This document shows, piece after piece, positions 53,501-61,355 of a DNA stretch of 64,000 nt. Position 1 is the stretch's first letter, and every line of letters begins with the position of its first letter. Source of the stretch: an uncultured Myxococcales bacterium. Lineage in GTDB: Bacteria > Myxococcota_A > UBA9042. The stretch spans positions 62,001-126,000 of the forward strand of contig CAITYF010000040.1 of assembly GCA_903896545.1 (NCBI GenBank), in the 5' to 3' direction. Below the pieces are notes generated by a model. That model saw only the letters and a program-made list of their open reading frames with translations. It made no database searches and was not told the DNA's origin. A program made the translations under genes and the position numbers.

Positions 53501-53689
53501 CTGAAGTCGCAGATCGACGCGCAGCTGTCCAAGGGCATTCCGGGCTTGGACAACATTGTGGTGCCGCTGCCGGCGATCGATCTGGGTAGCCTGATTCCGG
53601 GTCTGGCGACGGGCCTGAAGATGAACCTGACGCTGAAAGATCTTGTGCGCGCGGCCGGTTACTCGGCGATCAACGCGCAGATCAACTGA
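50585..53689 (+). CDS. Large lipoprotein with Ig-like repeats and lipid-transfer-like C-terminal region
   Basis: The ATG pair at 50585/50588 follows GAGG; about 1034 aa. Lipobox TLVLVAC is followed by a Gly/Thr-rich tether. From about 60 to 460 come three or four Ig/filamin-like modules of ~100 residues, each with a Cys-containing 'V-x-C-x-A-x-D-x-x-G-N' motif (CTAQDKFGNEVLEG, CVANDAYGNPIADF). The C-terminal ~500 residues alternate long amphipathic strands with hydrophobic segments (MKMHIFINDFYADIAVKAK, IGPISVTVKVSGNITIGQIEV split), a texture reminiscent of BPI/TULIP lipid-binding folds. The latter is a texture-based guess. Confidence 0.8.
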   Translation: MMSGRFARMGSFSTAGAWFFIAATLVLVACSDPTPDTNSAGAGTGTGTNGDGTIDPTTLKLETEIIGEARAGVAFDVKCRTFKPVVADDANQGYGKEVALPAAATVTVTSGPGQPVSIQGVSVTFAKVGTYQVACQIPTYNLKDATPADVDVIAGLAVAIDTLLQPAPGSPEGTPSPTDVVANTPVGVTCTAQDKFGNEVLEGFSVKIAPTSAPQPTGFLTQLKKAGDYLIACIVDGQEDKTPAPLHVHADVPVHLFALLDPPELEAGGASSVTCVANDAYGNPIADFPFAIDFSGDTDIKLAGLYVTSTKAGPHKVACVPETGDWNAYQLHPASLLVDPGPPAVLQVQTVPAKQVYADAEKVQFLSVVKDAYDNVIPTATVTLSVTDPATGWKVKDPKTVQFLVDGKYNVHLQVDQDVDIAKDLPIIVDGTPPSLTIDYPNWGDTITGKPSVQVMGTAADGTSGLANLVLTPNWDDNAKKKPVLGSTDPDTGLTNWASQVPARHGLNTAKVEVTDLGGQTSKATRGYYYSGQYYPTDGAHPKDAPVKDGIQIFLGKDFIDDGVHDYNNPNDLATIIEMVLANMDLNALLPPNLNQGAIEVKISNLSIKKPKVSLGTVDGGMKMHIFINDFYADIAVKAKQSIGPISVTVKVSGNITIGQIEVATELGVAVTPAGGPTVKVVSTKVDLKQFNLHLNGLLGLFDFITNAIIGAYIGTLESTITQLLNDQIPPLLLGILNAFAINQAVPLPALLPGSPATTITLASWLTTMTFSGMGVLVKLDAELSAPKGMAHVNLGSIGRQAGCPGQMKDSFLIDQTQRMQLAIHDDLINQALQAVWYGGALKIDGITAAALGLTGANAPQMGGFSLDGATFDVDLFLAPILESCAQPTPMDLRIQAGDVYLKANLKLGDSPLSIGIFLNADLPAALKMAKNPTTGAQELSVKIDASKLNLMMEIIDITADFADAKGAFEDILKSQIDAQLSKGIPGLDNIVVPLPAIDLGSLIPGLATGLKMNLTLKDLVRAAGYSAINAQIN

Positions 53690-53836
53690 GGAGTGTCTGA
53701 CGCGCGGCCAACAATTCGCGACGCGCGCCAGATGTGGTAGTTTGTGTGTGGGGCATGTTGCGCTCCGGGACATGGTCGAGGGTGAACCCTTGGCATTGGC
53801 GTGGCCCGAAGCGCGGTTGAACGGGAGCGGGAAGAG

Positions 53837-56329
53837 ATGAAGCGAGAACTGTGCACAACCCGCTTGGCTACCGCGCTGCTTCTGGGCGCCGTTGCGTTCG
53901 TCGCAGCTTGTTCCTCGTCAACGGTGACGACGCCGGCGCCACCTGAAGACACGCTGGCGCTGTGTCAGGACAAAATCGACAACGACAACAACGGCATGAC
54001 GGACTGCGATGACAGTTCGTGTTCAGGATCGACCGACAAGGCGATCCGCACGTACTGCCTGAAGAACGGCGACGTGAAGATCGGTGACACCAAAGGCGAC
54101 GCGGACAGCGGCGCGGAAACGCTCGTCGATGACGGCCAGGAAATCGCCGACGACGCCACCAGCACGGGCGACACGACCGACGACACGGAATCCCTCTGCA
54201 AAATCGCTGGCACGTTCGGCTGCCCGTGTGTGGAAAACAGCGACTGTGACAGCAACTATTGCATCGACGGCGACCAGGGCAAGATCTGCACGCGCGAGTG
54301 CAAGGACTCGTGCCCGACGGACTTTTTGTGCAAGCAAACCAACGGCGTCGACGCCGCGTGGATCTGCGTCCCGGCGTACCCGACCTTGTGCATGCCGTGC
54401 TCGCAGCACTCGGAATGCCAGACCAATGGCACCACGGGCAACTACTGCGTGCCGTTTGACTACAGCACGTCCGCGCCCGATCCCAATGACCCCAGCAAGA
54501 AGATCACCAAGGGCTACATCGACGGCTCGTTCTGCATGACGGCGTGCACGCCCGCCAAAGACCCGAAGAACCCCGGCGCGTTCATTGACACGTGCAAGTC
54601 CGGCTACGCGTGTCAGGAATTGAAGTTGTTCGACGGCGGCAAGCCGGTGAAACAGTGCGTGCCGATCAGCGGCCAGTGCGGCTGCCACGACGCGTGGGCG
54701 CAGGAAGGCAAGTCGACCGTGTGCAAGAAGACGAGCACCGCCGGGCAGTGCCTCTCCAAGCGCCAGTGCACGTTCAACCAGCAGACGGGTGAGACGACGC
54801 TGTCACTCTGCGACGCCAAGGAGCCTTCATTTGAGGTCTGCGGCGATAACGAGGACAACGACTGCAACGGCCAGACCGACGAACCCGGCGCGGGCGGCTG
54901 CAAGAACTGGTACTTGGACAACGACTCGGACGACTACGGCACCGGCGTTGCCAGCACCGCGAACTGCCTGTGCAGCGACCCCGGCAAGGGCTACAGCAGC
55001 AACGGCGGCGACTGCAACGACTTCGCCCAGGCGATCCACCCGCTCGGCGTGGAAATCTGCGACAACATTGACAACGACTGCGACGGAGCGACGGACGAAT
55101 CGGGCTCCAAGGGCTGCACAGTCTTCTACAAGGACCTCGACGGCGACGGCTTTGGCGACCCGAACAACTCCGCGTGCCTGTGCAAGTCCAAGCAGACATC
55201 CGAATGGATCCTGCAAGCGGCGGACTGCGACGACACGCCTGGACCGGGCGCGGCGATCCATCCCGGCGTCGATGAGATCTGTGACGGCGTGGACAACAAC
55301 TGCAATACCAAAATCGACGAGCTCGGCGCGATTGGCTGCCAGCTCTACTACGTCGATCAGGACAACGACACCTACGGCGTGACCAACACGGGCCTGTGCT
55401 TGTGCGCGGCGAGCAAGTCCAACACCGCCGGCCAGCCGGGCGACTGCGATGACAGCAACGGCGCGGTCAATCCGGGCGGCATCGAAGTGTGCGATCTGGT
55501 CGACAACGACTGCAACGGCAAGGTCGACGACGGCTCGGCGGACGCGAACTGCGGCGCGATCGCGGGCGGCACGTCCAAGTGCGTCGACGGTCAATGCGCC
55601 GTGGGCACGTGCTACAAGGGCGAATACGACGTTGATCCCACCGTAGCAGGCTGCGAGTGCAAGTCGCTGAGCAACACGGGCAATCTGGGCCTCTTCTGCG
55701 GCAACGCGATCGACTTGGGCGTCCTGCCCGACGGCAGCGCGACGATTCAAAAGGCCGGACAAATCCTGCCGGGTGAAGGCGGCGACTGGTACAAGTTCAA
55801 CGCCACGGACGCGCCAGACATCGGCACGAGCGACGGCGGCAACTGCGACCAGTACGACGTCCGCATCTCGTTCATGCTGAATCCCGGCGACTTGTTCGTG
55901 TTCGACGTGTACCGCGGTAGCTGCGGCAGCGGCGATCAGGTGTGTTCGGCGGAAACCAAGCACGACTGGTCGACGTCCTTCTACGGACCGCCGCCGTTTG
56001 GTCCCAAGAACAAGGCCACATCGAGTTCATCTGGCACAACGACCCCGTCACCGTTCCCGGAGAAAGGCGGCGAGTGCAACTGCGTGCCGGCGTCGACCGC
56101 GTTCAAGCCGTGCATCCCGACGATTCCGCCCTTCGCGAATCCGAAGGACGATCCGGCGCTGGTCGGCTGTGGTCCCGGCGGTTTGCCGGGCATGAACATC
56201 TGTACCGACAACTCCTCGATGTACTTCGTCCGCGTGTACACCAAGCCGGGCGCGGCGCTGACTTGCGACCAGTACATCATTCAGTTCAACAATTCGAACG
56301 CGACCGGTGGGCCGCCGCCGCAGAACTGA
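53837..56329 (+). CDS. Surface lipoprotein with four MopE-type repeats
   Basis: ATG 53837 after GGAAGAG; 830 aa. Lipobox FVAAC is followed by a degenerate CQDKIDNDNNGMTDCDD unit, an acidic tether, then Cys-rich knots (about 135-330). Four MopE-type units of ~75 residues follow, with cores [49 protein letters not shown] and CDLVDNDCNGKVDDGS, each preceded by calcium-loop-like DNDSDDYGTG, DLDGDGFGD or DQDNDTYGV segments. The C-terminus is a Gly/Pro/Cys-rich beta domain. Probably calcium-dependent. It is co-directional with the lipoprotein gene that follows by 22 bp. Confidence 0.87.
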   Translation: MKRELCTTRLATALLLGAVAFVAACSSSTVTTPAPPEDTLALCQDKIDNDNNGMTDCDDSSCSGSTDKAIRTYCLKNGDVKIGDTKGDADSGAETLVDDGQEIADDATSTGDTTDDTESLCKIAGTFGCPCVENSDCDSNYCIDGDQGKICTRECKDSCPTDFLCKQTNGVDAAWICVPAYPTLCMPCSQHSECQTNGTTGNYCVPFDYSTSAPDPNDPSKKITKGYIDGSFCMTACTPAKDPKNPGAFIDTCKSGYACQELKLFDGGKPVKQCVPISGQCGCHDAWAQEGKSTVCKKTSTAGQCLSKRQCTFNQQTGETTLSLCDAKEPSFEVCGDNEDNDCNGQTDEPGAGGCKNWYLDNDSDDYGTGVASTANCLCSDPGKGYSSNGGDCNDFAQAIHPLGVEICDNIDNDCDGATDESGSKGCTVFYKDLDGDGFGDPNNSACLCKSKQTSEWILQAADCDDTPGPGAAIHPGVDEICDGVDNNCNTKIDELGAIGCQLYYVDQDNDTYGVTNTGLCLCAASKSNTAGQPGDCDDSNGAVNPGGIEVCDLVDNDCNGKVDDGSADANCGAIAGGTSKCVDGQCAVGTCYKGEYDVDPTVAGCECKSLSNTGNLGLFCGNAIDLGVLPDGSATIQKAGQILPGEGGDWYKFNATDAPDIGTSDGGNCDQYDVRISFMLNPGDLFVFDVYRGSCGSGDQVCSAETKHDWSTSFYGPPPFGPKNKATSSSSGTTTPSPFPEKGGECNCVPASTAFKPCIPTIPPFANPKDDPALVGCGPGGLPGMNICTDNSSMYFVRVYTKPGAALTCDQYIIQFNNSNATGGPPPQN

Positions 56330-56351
56330 CCAATTTGCGAGCTCTTCTCCC

Positions 56352-57134
56352 GTGATCGCTTCCCCCTCACTTTTGCATCGCTTCTTGCCGCTGGTTGCCA
56401 CGCTGGCGCTTGCCGGTTGCTTGGAACCGCTTGCTGATCCTGCGGACGCAGGCCCCGACAGCTTCACGCTTTTTGAAGTCGCGCCGGGCGCGGACTTGGG
56501 TCAATGGGTGCCCGAAACGGTGGACACGGTGTCTGTGGCTGACGCGGAAGACGTCTCGGCGACTGACGACAGCGTGACTCTGGCTGACGGTGCAACGGGG
56601 GACAGCGCGTTGCCTGACGACACGACGACCGCCGATGCCGCAGACGACGCGACGGGTACCACGTTGCCAGACGCGGCAACTGGCGTGGACGTCTCGACGA
56701 CGTGTGGCGACGGAAAGTGCGTTAAAACGGACAAAGAGAACTGCAAGACCTGCCCGGCGGACTGCGGCGACTGCCCGTCGATCTGCGGTGACAGCGTTTG
56801 CGGTTGGGACGAAACCTGCACGGAGTGCCCCGGCGACTGCGGCCCTTGCAGCGCGGTCTGCGAACTTTTTGGCTCAACAGGCTGCCAGTCCACAGAACAG
56901 TGCTACCCCGACGGCAAGGCCAACTTGTGCAGCGCGGCGGGCACCAAGACCATTGGCGACGACTGCTTGTACTTCAACGAGTGCCAGAAAGGGCAGCTGT
57001 GCGTCGGCGGCAAGTGTCGGGTCATCTGCAACTACACCGGCGTAGACGCACAATGGCTCTGCGAGCCTGGCGTTGCGTGCGACAAGGTCAACGTCGGCGG
57101 CAAATTTGCGACTGGCCTGGGCGTCTGTCAGTAA
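56352..57134 (+). CDS. Cys-rich lipoprotein
   Basis: GTG 56352 gives 260 aa with a signal peptide and lipobox LALAGC; an ATG upstream would put the signal peptide too far inside. A ~95-residue Asp/Thr/Ala tether precedes a Cys cluster with three CGDGxC/CPxDCGxC units (CGDGKCVKTDKENCKTC, CPADCGDC, CGDSVCGWDETCTEC, CPGDCGPC), a motif of putative metal or disulfide knots found in Myxococcota lipoproteins. The final part has CxxxxxCxxGxxC spacing. No enzymatic motif. It is likely in the transcript of the MopE-repeat gene. Confidence 0.8.
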   Translation: MIASPSLLHRFLPLVATLALAGCLEPLADPADAGPDSFTLFEVAPGADLGQWVPETVDTVSVADAEDVSATDDSVTLADGATGDSALPDDTTTADAADDATGTTLPDAATGVDVSTTCGDGKCVKTDKENCKTCPADCGDCPSICGDSVCGWDETCTECPGDCGPCSAVCELFGSTGCQSTEQCYPDGKANLCSAAGTKTIGDDCLYFNECQKGQLCVGGKCRVICNYTGVDAQWLCEPGVACDKVNVGGKFATGLGVCQ

Positions 57135-57147
57135 CGGCGACGAATAA

Positions 57148-58716
57148 CTACTTGCCCTTGCCCAGCGGCTCGATCGGCGTGTGCGGGTAGAGCGCTTCCT
57201 TCGACACCACGTCTTCAATTGCGGCCATCGCGGCCAGCACGCGCTCTTCGCGGTACGGCGGCGCGACGACCTGAACGCCCGCGGGCATGCCGTCGCAGTG
57301 CAGCTCCGCGGCCGCGCAACGCTTTTCGACCGTATCAGCGGGATTGGCCCGCACAGTCTCGTTTTCCAGCACGCGCGTCACGGGCGCGACGCCCGCCGGG
57401 TAGTTCAACATCACGTAACGGAACGCGTAGCTGAGCGCCATCGTCAGATCGCCGGACGTGCCGATCGGCATCGCGGGCATCGTGTGCGGCGGGCAAATCA
57501 CCAGATCCAGCTGTTGCGCCGCCCACGCGTCGTGCTCCGCGCGGCGCAGGACGGTGCGCGTGTTGGTCAGCGCCCAGAGTTCGGACACCGGCTTGGCGCC
57601 GAGCGAGCGCAGAAGGCGCGCCATGCGCTTGTCGCCGCGGGCATCAAAAATCGCTGCGAGCAGCATGCGCACCGGGCTTGGCAAAAGCGCGGCCTTGACC
57701 GTCGCTTGCAACTGCCGCGCTGGGAGTTCACCCGCCAGCATGTTGCGCAGCGTCGTGCCGCCGTCTGCGGAAATGCCCGCCAGCCACGTGAACAGCAAGT
57801 CGGGGCCAGGCGGCTGGTAGTCGACGATCGTCGCGCCCGCCGACTTCAGCGCTTCCGCAGCCAGCTTCACCGCGCGCTGCAGACCGGCATTTGGCGCCAG
57901 GTAGCCGTCGTCCAGCGTCATGCCCACGCGCATGCCGCGCAGGTCTACGGTCGCCGGATCGGGGATCTGCCACGGCGGCACGGCCGGATCGAGCTGTGCC
58001 GCGCGCTGCAAGTCCACCGCTTGGGTCAGCAGCGCGAGATCGCGCGCCGTTCGCGCCATTGGCCCCATCTGCGAGCGCACCATTTCCTGACCGGCGATGC
58101 CCGTCGTCGAACCGCGGTTGCTCCAGCGATCGACGGTCGGCTTCAAGCCGTGGATGCCACAGAAGTGCGCCGGAATGCGGATCGACCCGCCGATGTCGGT
58201 GCCAATGCCCAGCACGCTGGTGCCTGACGCCAGCGCCGCCGCTTCACCGCCCGACGATCCGCCAGGCGAGCGCGCCGTGTTCCACGGGTTGTGCGTAATG
58301 CCCCAGATGTCGTTCTCGGCTTCCTGCGCCAGCAAAAGCTGCGGCACGTTGGTCTTGCCCAGAACGATCGCGCCCGCTTCCTTCAAAAGGGTCACCGTCA
58401 CCGCGTCGGTTTTCGCTGGCTGGTTCTGACGGTTCTTCAACCCCATCGTCGAATCGGTACCGGCGATGTCGATGTTCTCCTTGATCGTCACCGGCAGGCC
58501 GTGCAGCAGGCCCCACGACTCGCCACGCGCGCGCGCCGCGTCCGCTTCATCGGCGCGTTGGAGCGCTTGCGCGTCAAATTCGAGCACAAACGCTCGAACT
58601 TCCGCATCGACCGCGTGTCGCCTGTCGATCAGCGCCTGAACAATCTGCCGAGAGGACACCTGCCGCGTTTCCAGGTGCTTTTTGAGTTCGATCGCGGAGA
58701 GTTCGTGGATCTGCAT
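57148..58716 (-). CDS. Amidase signature family enzyme
   Basis: ATG 58716 gives 522 aa. The Ser-cisSer-Lys triad is complete: Lys79 in TIKENID, Ser154 in GGSSGGEAA and Ser178 in GTDIGGSIRIPA, the same numbering spacing as GatA. It hydrolyses amides in the family sense; substrate unknown. gatB and gatC are not adjacent and the sequence around the active site (RWSNRGSTTG, AQEAENDIWG) is more like stand-alone fatty-acid/aryl amidases, so I do not call it GatA. Convergent with the preceding lipoprotein gene (13 bp). Confidence 0.92.
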   Translation of the reverse strand: MQIHELSAIELKKHLETRQVSSRQIVQALIDRRHAVDAEVRAFVLEFDAQALQRADEADAARARGESWGLLHGLPVTIKENIDIAGTDSTMGLKNRQNQPAKTDAVTVTLLKEAGAIVLGKTNVPQLLLAQEAENDIWGITHNPWNTARSPGGSSGGEAAALASGTSVLGIGTDIGGSIRIPAHFCGIHGLKPTVDRWSNRGSTTGIAGQEMVRSQMGPMARTARDLALLTQAVDLQRAAQLDPAVPPWQIPDPATVDLRGMRVGMTLDDGYLAPNAGLQRAVKLAAEALKSAGATIVDYQPPGPDLLFTWLAGISADGGTTLRNMLAGELPARQLQATVKAALLPSPVRMLLAAIFDARGDKRMARLLRSLGAKPVSELWALTNTRTVLRRAEHDAWAAQQLDLVICPPHTMPAMPIGTSGDLTMALSYAFRYVMLNYPAGVAPVTRVLENETVRANPADTVEKRCAAAELHCDGMPAGVQVVAPPYREERVLAAMAAIEDVVSKEALYPHTPIEPLGKGK

Positions 58717-58827
58717 GGGCGGCAGCATCCGCGATTCGCCAAAAGCTTGCAACGGCCGCACGGCGACCGCGATTGTGTTATCTTGGCGCGGCTGGCGAGC
58801 AGATCCCGCCGTTCAAAGGGAGATTCC

Positions 58828-59301
58828 ATGCGCACTTGGCCGTTGGGTAGCCAGATTTACGTGATCGGCAACGTCAACAACCACAACTACACAGTCGGCA
58901 AGGCGTACATCGTGGCCGAGATCGACGACGACGGCACGTTGCGCGCGCGCGACCCCGAAAGCGGCGTCGTCGGCAATTGGCTGCGCTGGCAGGACGTCGA
59001 CAGCACAGCGCCGATCGGCTGGCAGTGGGTGCGGACGGTGTTGCCGCCCGAGGTCGTGCTGTTTCTGGAGGCGTTTGAAGGCATCGACCAGATCACGCTG
59101 CGCGAGCCCATGAAAGCGCGGTTGATGCAACGGCTGCCGAGTCTGTTTGACGCGATCCTCGACGAGTCCAAGAAGATGCGTGCCGAGGAGTCGCCGACGC
59201 CGCCGACGCCGACGGTCGACAAGTCCAAGGGCGATGCCGCGCTGCGGCGATTCTTTGGCGGTGCGCCGGAGACGGACAAGGACGACGATCTGGCGTCCTG
59301 A
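58828..59301 (+). CDS. Small acidic protein of unknown function upstream of hflK
   Basis: ATG 58828 after AAAGGGAGA; 157 aa, soluble. The first 60 residues form a small beta-barrel-like unit (GSQIYVIGNVNNHNYTVGKA, YIVAEIDDDGTLRARD); the middle is helical (EVVLFLEAFEGIDQITL) and the C-terminus is a Pro/Asp-rich tail ending DKDDDLAS. Not recognised. It precedes hflK by 18 bp on the same strand and may share its transcript. Confidence 0.7.
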   Translation: MRTWPLGSQIYVIGNVNNHNYTVGKAYIVAEIDDDGTLRARDPESGVVGNWLRWQDVDSTAPIGWQWVRTVLPPEVVLFLEAFEGIDQITLREPMKARLMQRLPSLFDAILDESKKMRAEESPTPPTPTVDKSKGDAALRRFFGGAPETDKDDDLAS

Positions 59302-59319
59302 TGCCAGCAAGGAAAGAAC

Positions 59320-60345
59320 ATGACCATTCCCCATCGCGACGCAGGCTTTAGGCCACCGGAGTGGCGACCGCCCGGCACGTGGATTCACTGGATCTTGTGG
59401 GTCGTGTTGGCGGTGCTAACTGTCGTGACGGCGCGGTCGGCTTTCTACACGGTGGGCACCGACGAACAGGCGGTGGTGCTGCGTCTGGGGCGTTACACGA
59501 CGACGGAAGGTCCGGGCTTTCACTTCAAGTTGCCTTTTGGTCTGGACACCGTGGCGCGGTTTCCAACAGAGCGCGTGTTGAAGCAGGAATTTGGCTTTCG
59601 CACGACCAAGGCGGACGTGCGCTCGGAGTTCGTCAAGGCACCGTACGCGGTGGAGTCGCTGACGCTGACGGGCGATCTGAACATCGCGGACGTCGAGTGG
59701 ATCGTGCAGTACCGCATCACCAGCGCGACGGACTACTGGTTTCACCTGAATGAGCCGGACAACACGGTGCGCGATCTGTCAGAGGCGGTGCTGCGTGAAG
59801 TGGCGGGCAGTCGCACGGTGGACGATCTGCTGACGGTGGGACGCAATGAGATTGAGACGGAAGCGCAGATTCTGCTGCAGAAGTCGTTCAACAACTACAA
59901 AGCGGGCATCAAGGTGATCGCGGTGCAACTGCGCGGCGTGACGCCGCCCGAGCCGGTGCAAGCCAGCTTCAACGACGTCAACCGCGCCGAACAGGATCGC
60001 GAGAAGCTCATCAACGAAGCGCGCGCGGCCTACAACCGCGAGATCCCCAAGGCCGAAGGCGAGGCGCTGCAGACCGTGGAACGCGCGGAAGGTGCGCGAC
60101 GCGAGCGGATCAACCGCGCCAAAGGCGATTCCGAGCGGTTCAGGCAGATTCTGGCCGAGTACAAGAAGTCGCCGGAAGTGACGCGCAAGCGGCTGTATCT
60201 GGAAACGATGGCGCAAGTCCTCCCGGCGATCGATGAGATCACGGTGCTGGATGGCGGGCAGAAGGGCGGCATCTTGCCGGTGCTGCAGCTTGGATCGGGT
60301 GTGGTCAAAGTGCCCGATGCACCGGCCGCCGGAGGTGCCCCATGA
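59320..60345 (+). CDS. hflK: FtsH protease modulator HflK
   Basis: SPFH/band-7 membrane protein that forms the HflKC cage around FtsH and restrains its proteolysis of membrane proteins. 341 aa: one N-terminal membrane helix (about 22-40), the SPFH domain (VGTDEQAVVLRLGRYTTTE, GPGFHFKLPF), a helical coiled-coil region rich in Arg/Glu/Ala (about 225-300), and a C-terminal tail. It lacks the Gly-rich N-terminal arm of E. coli HflK. The last four bases overlap hflC (ATGA). Confidence 0.95.
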   Translation: MTIPHRDAGFRPPEWRPPGTWIHWILWVVLAVLTVVTARSAFYTVGTDEQAVVLRLGRYTTTEGPGFHFKLPFGLDTVARFPTERVLKQEFGFRTTKADVRSEFVKAPYAVESLTLTGDLNIADVEWIVQYRITSATDYWFHLNEPDNTVRDLSEAVLREVAGSRTVDDLLTVGRNEIETEAQILLQKSFNNYKAGIKVIAVQLRGVTPPEPVQASFNDVNRAEQDREKLINEARAAYNREIPKAEGEALQTVERAEGARRERINRAKGDSERFRQILAEYKKSPEVTRKRLYLETMAQVLPAIDEITVLDGGQKGGILPVLQLGSGVVKVPDAPAAGGAP

Positions 60346-61298
60346 GCCAGCGCGTCGCACTGATCTCACTCATCGCGATCGTCGTCGGCTTCTGGCTGGC
60401 GGCAAATTGCCTGGTCGTCGTCAACGAGTTCGAACAAGTCGTCATCACGGAATTCGGCGAGCCGCAGGGTGTTTCCCGCACGACGCCAGGACTCATGTTC
60501 ATCGCGCCGTGGGACAAAGTACACAGGTTCAGCAAGCAGCTGCTGCGCTGGGACAGCGACCGCGCGCAGGTGCCGACCAAGGACAAGCGCTTCATTTGGG
60601 TCGACTGCACGGCGCGCTGGCAGATCGTTGATTCCTTGAAATTCCTGCGCAGTGTGCGCGACTTCGAGGGCGCGCAGACGCGGCTGGACGACGTGATCGA
60701 GTCGACGGTGCGCCTGACGATCTCCGAGAACAACCTGATTGAAGCCGTACGCCCGGACACGCGCGCGGTCGAGATGCCGGGCATGGACACGGAGACGCAC
60801 GACGAACTGGTCGTGCGCAAAGGCCGTTTGGAACTGCACAAAGAGATCCTGGAGCGCGCGCGGAAGATGACGCTTTCGGCGTACGGCATCGACATCGTGG
60901 ATGTGCGGTTGAAGCGCATCAACTACATCGAAGCTGTGCAGCAGAACGTATTTGGTCGGATGATCGCGGAGCGGCAGAAGGTCGCCGAGCAGTACCGCTC
61001 AGAAGGCGCGGGCAAGGCGGCGGAGATTCAGGGCACGATGGAGCGCAAGCTGGCGGAGATTCGCTCGGAGGCGTATCGCAAAGCGCGCGAGATCGCGGGT
61101 CAGGGTGAGGCGGAAGCGACGCGGATTTACGCGGACGCCTACAACGCGGATCCGGAGCTCTACGCGTTTCTGGCGACGTTGGAAGCCTACCCGCAGATTC
61201 TCGGCGCCGGTCGCGGTCCGGGCACGCGCACGCACGTGCTGCTGGGCACCGACGCCGAGTTGCTGACCTACTTGAAGGGCTCGAAGCTGGCGAAGTAA
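60342..61298 (+). CDS. hflC: FtsH protease modulator HflC
   Basis: Partner of HflK in the HflKC complex. 318 aa: N-terminal membrane helix (about 5-25), the SPFH domain starting VNEFEQVVITEFGEPQG, DKRFIWVDCTARWQI, and a coiled-coil (AEQYRSEGAGKAAEIQGTM shown split: AEQYRSEGAG, KAAEIQG) ending in GRGPGTRTHVLLGTDAELL. ATG overlaps the hflK TGA, so equimolar expression is expected. ftsH itself is not in the window. Confidence 0.96.
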   Translation: MSQRVALISLIAIVVGFWLAANCLVVVNEFEQVVITEFGEPQGVSRTTPGLMFIAPWDKVHRFSKQLLRWDSDRAQVPTKDKRFIWVDCTARWQIVDSLKFLRSVRDFEGAQTRLDDVIESTVRLTISENNLIEAVRPDTRAVEMPGMDTETHDELVVRKGRLELHKEILERARKMTLSAYGIDIVDVRLKRINYIEAVQQNVFGRMIAERQKVAEQYRSEGAGKAAEIQGTMERKLAEIRSEAYRKAREIAGQGEAEATRIYADAYNADPELYAFLATLEAYPQILGAGRGPGTRTHVLLGTDAELLTYLKGSKLAK

Positions 61299-61299
61299 G

Positions 61300-61344
61300 C
61301 GCGGCGGGCGGGCAAGTCCAACGTCGACCTGCCGCCCGCGCGCC
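61300..61344. terminator. GC-rich inverted repeat between convergent genes
   Basis: GCGCGGCGGGCGGGCA (61300-61315) and TGCCGCCCGCGCGC (61331-61344) form an almost complete stem (one bulge) between the hflC stop and the stop of the convergent lipoprotein gene, followed by a weak T-rich TTCGTTT. Probably a bidirectional terminator. Confidence 0.5.
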
Positions 61345-61355
61345 CTTCGTTTCGA

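Noticed and set aside
57148-58716. GatA subunit of the amidotransferase
   Set aside because: The catalytic spacing fits, but gatB and gatC are absent and other motifs fit stand-alone amidases better.
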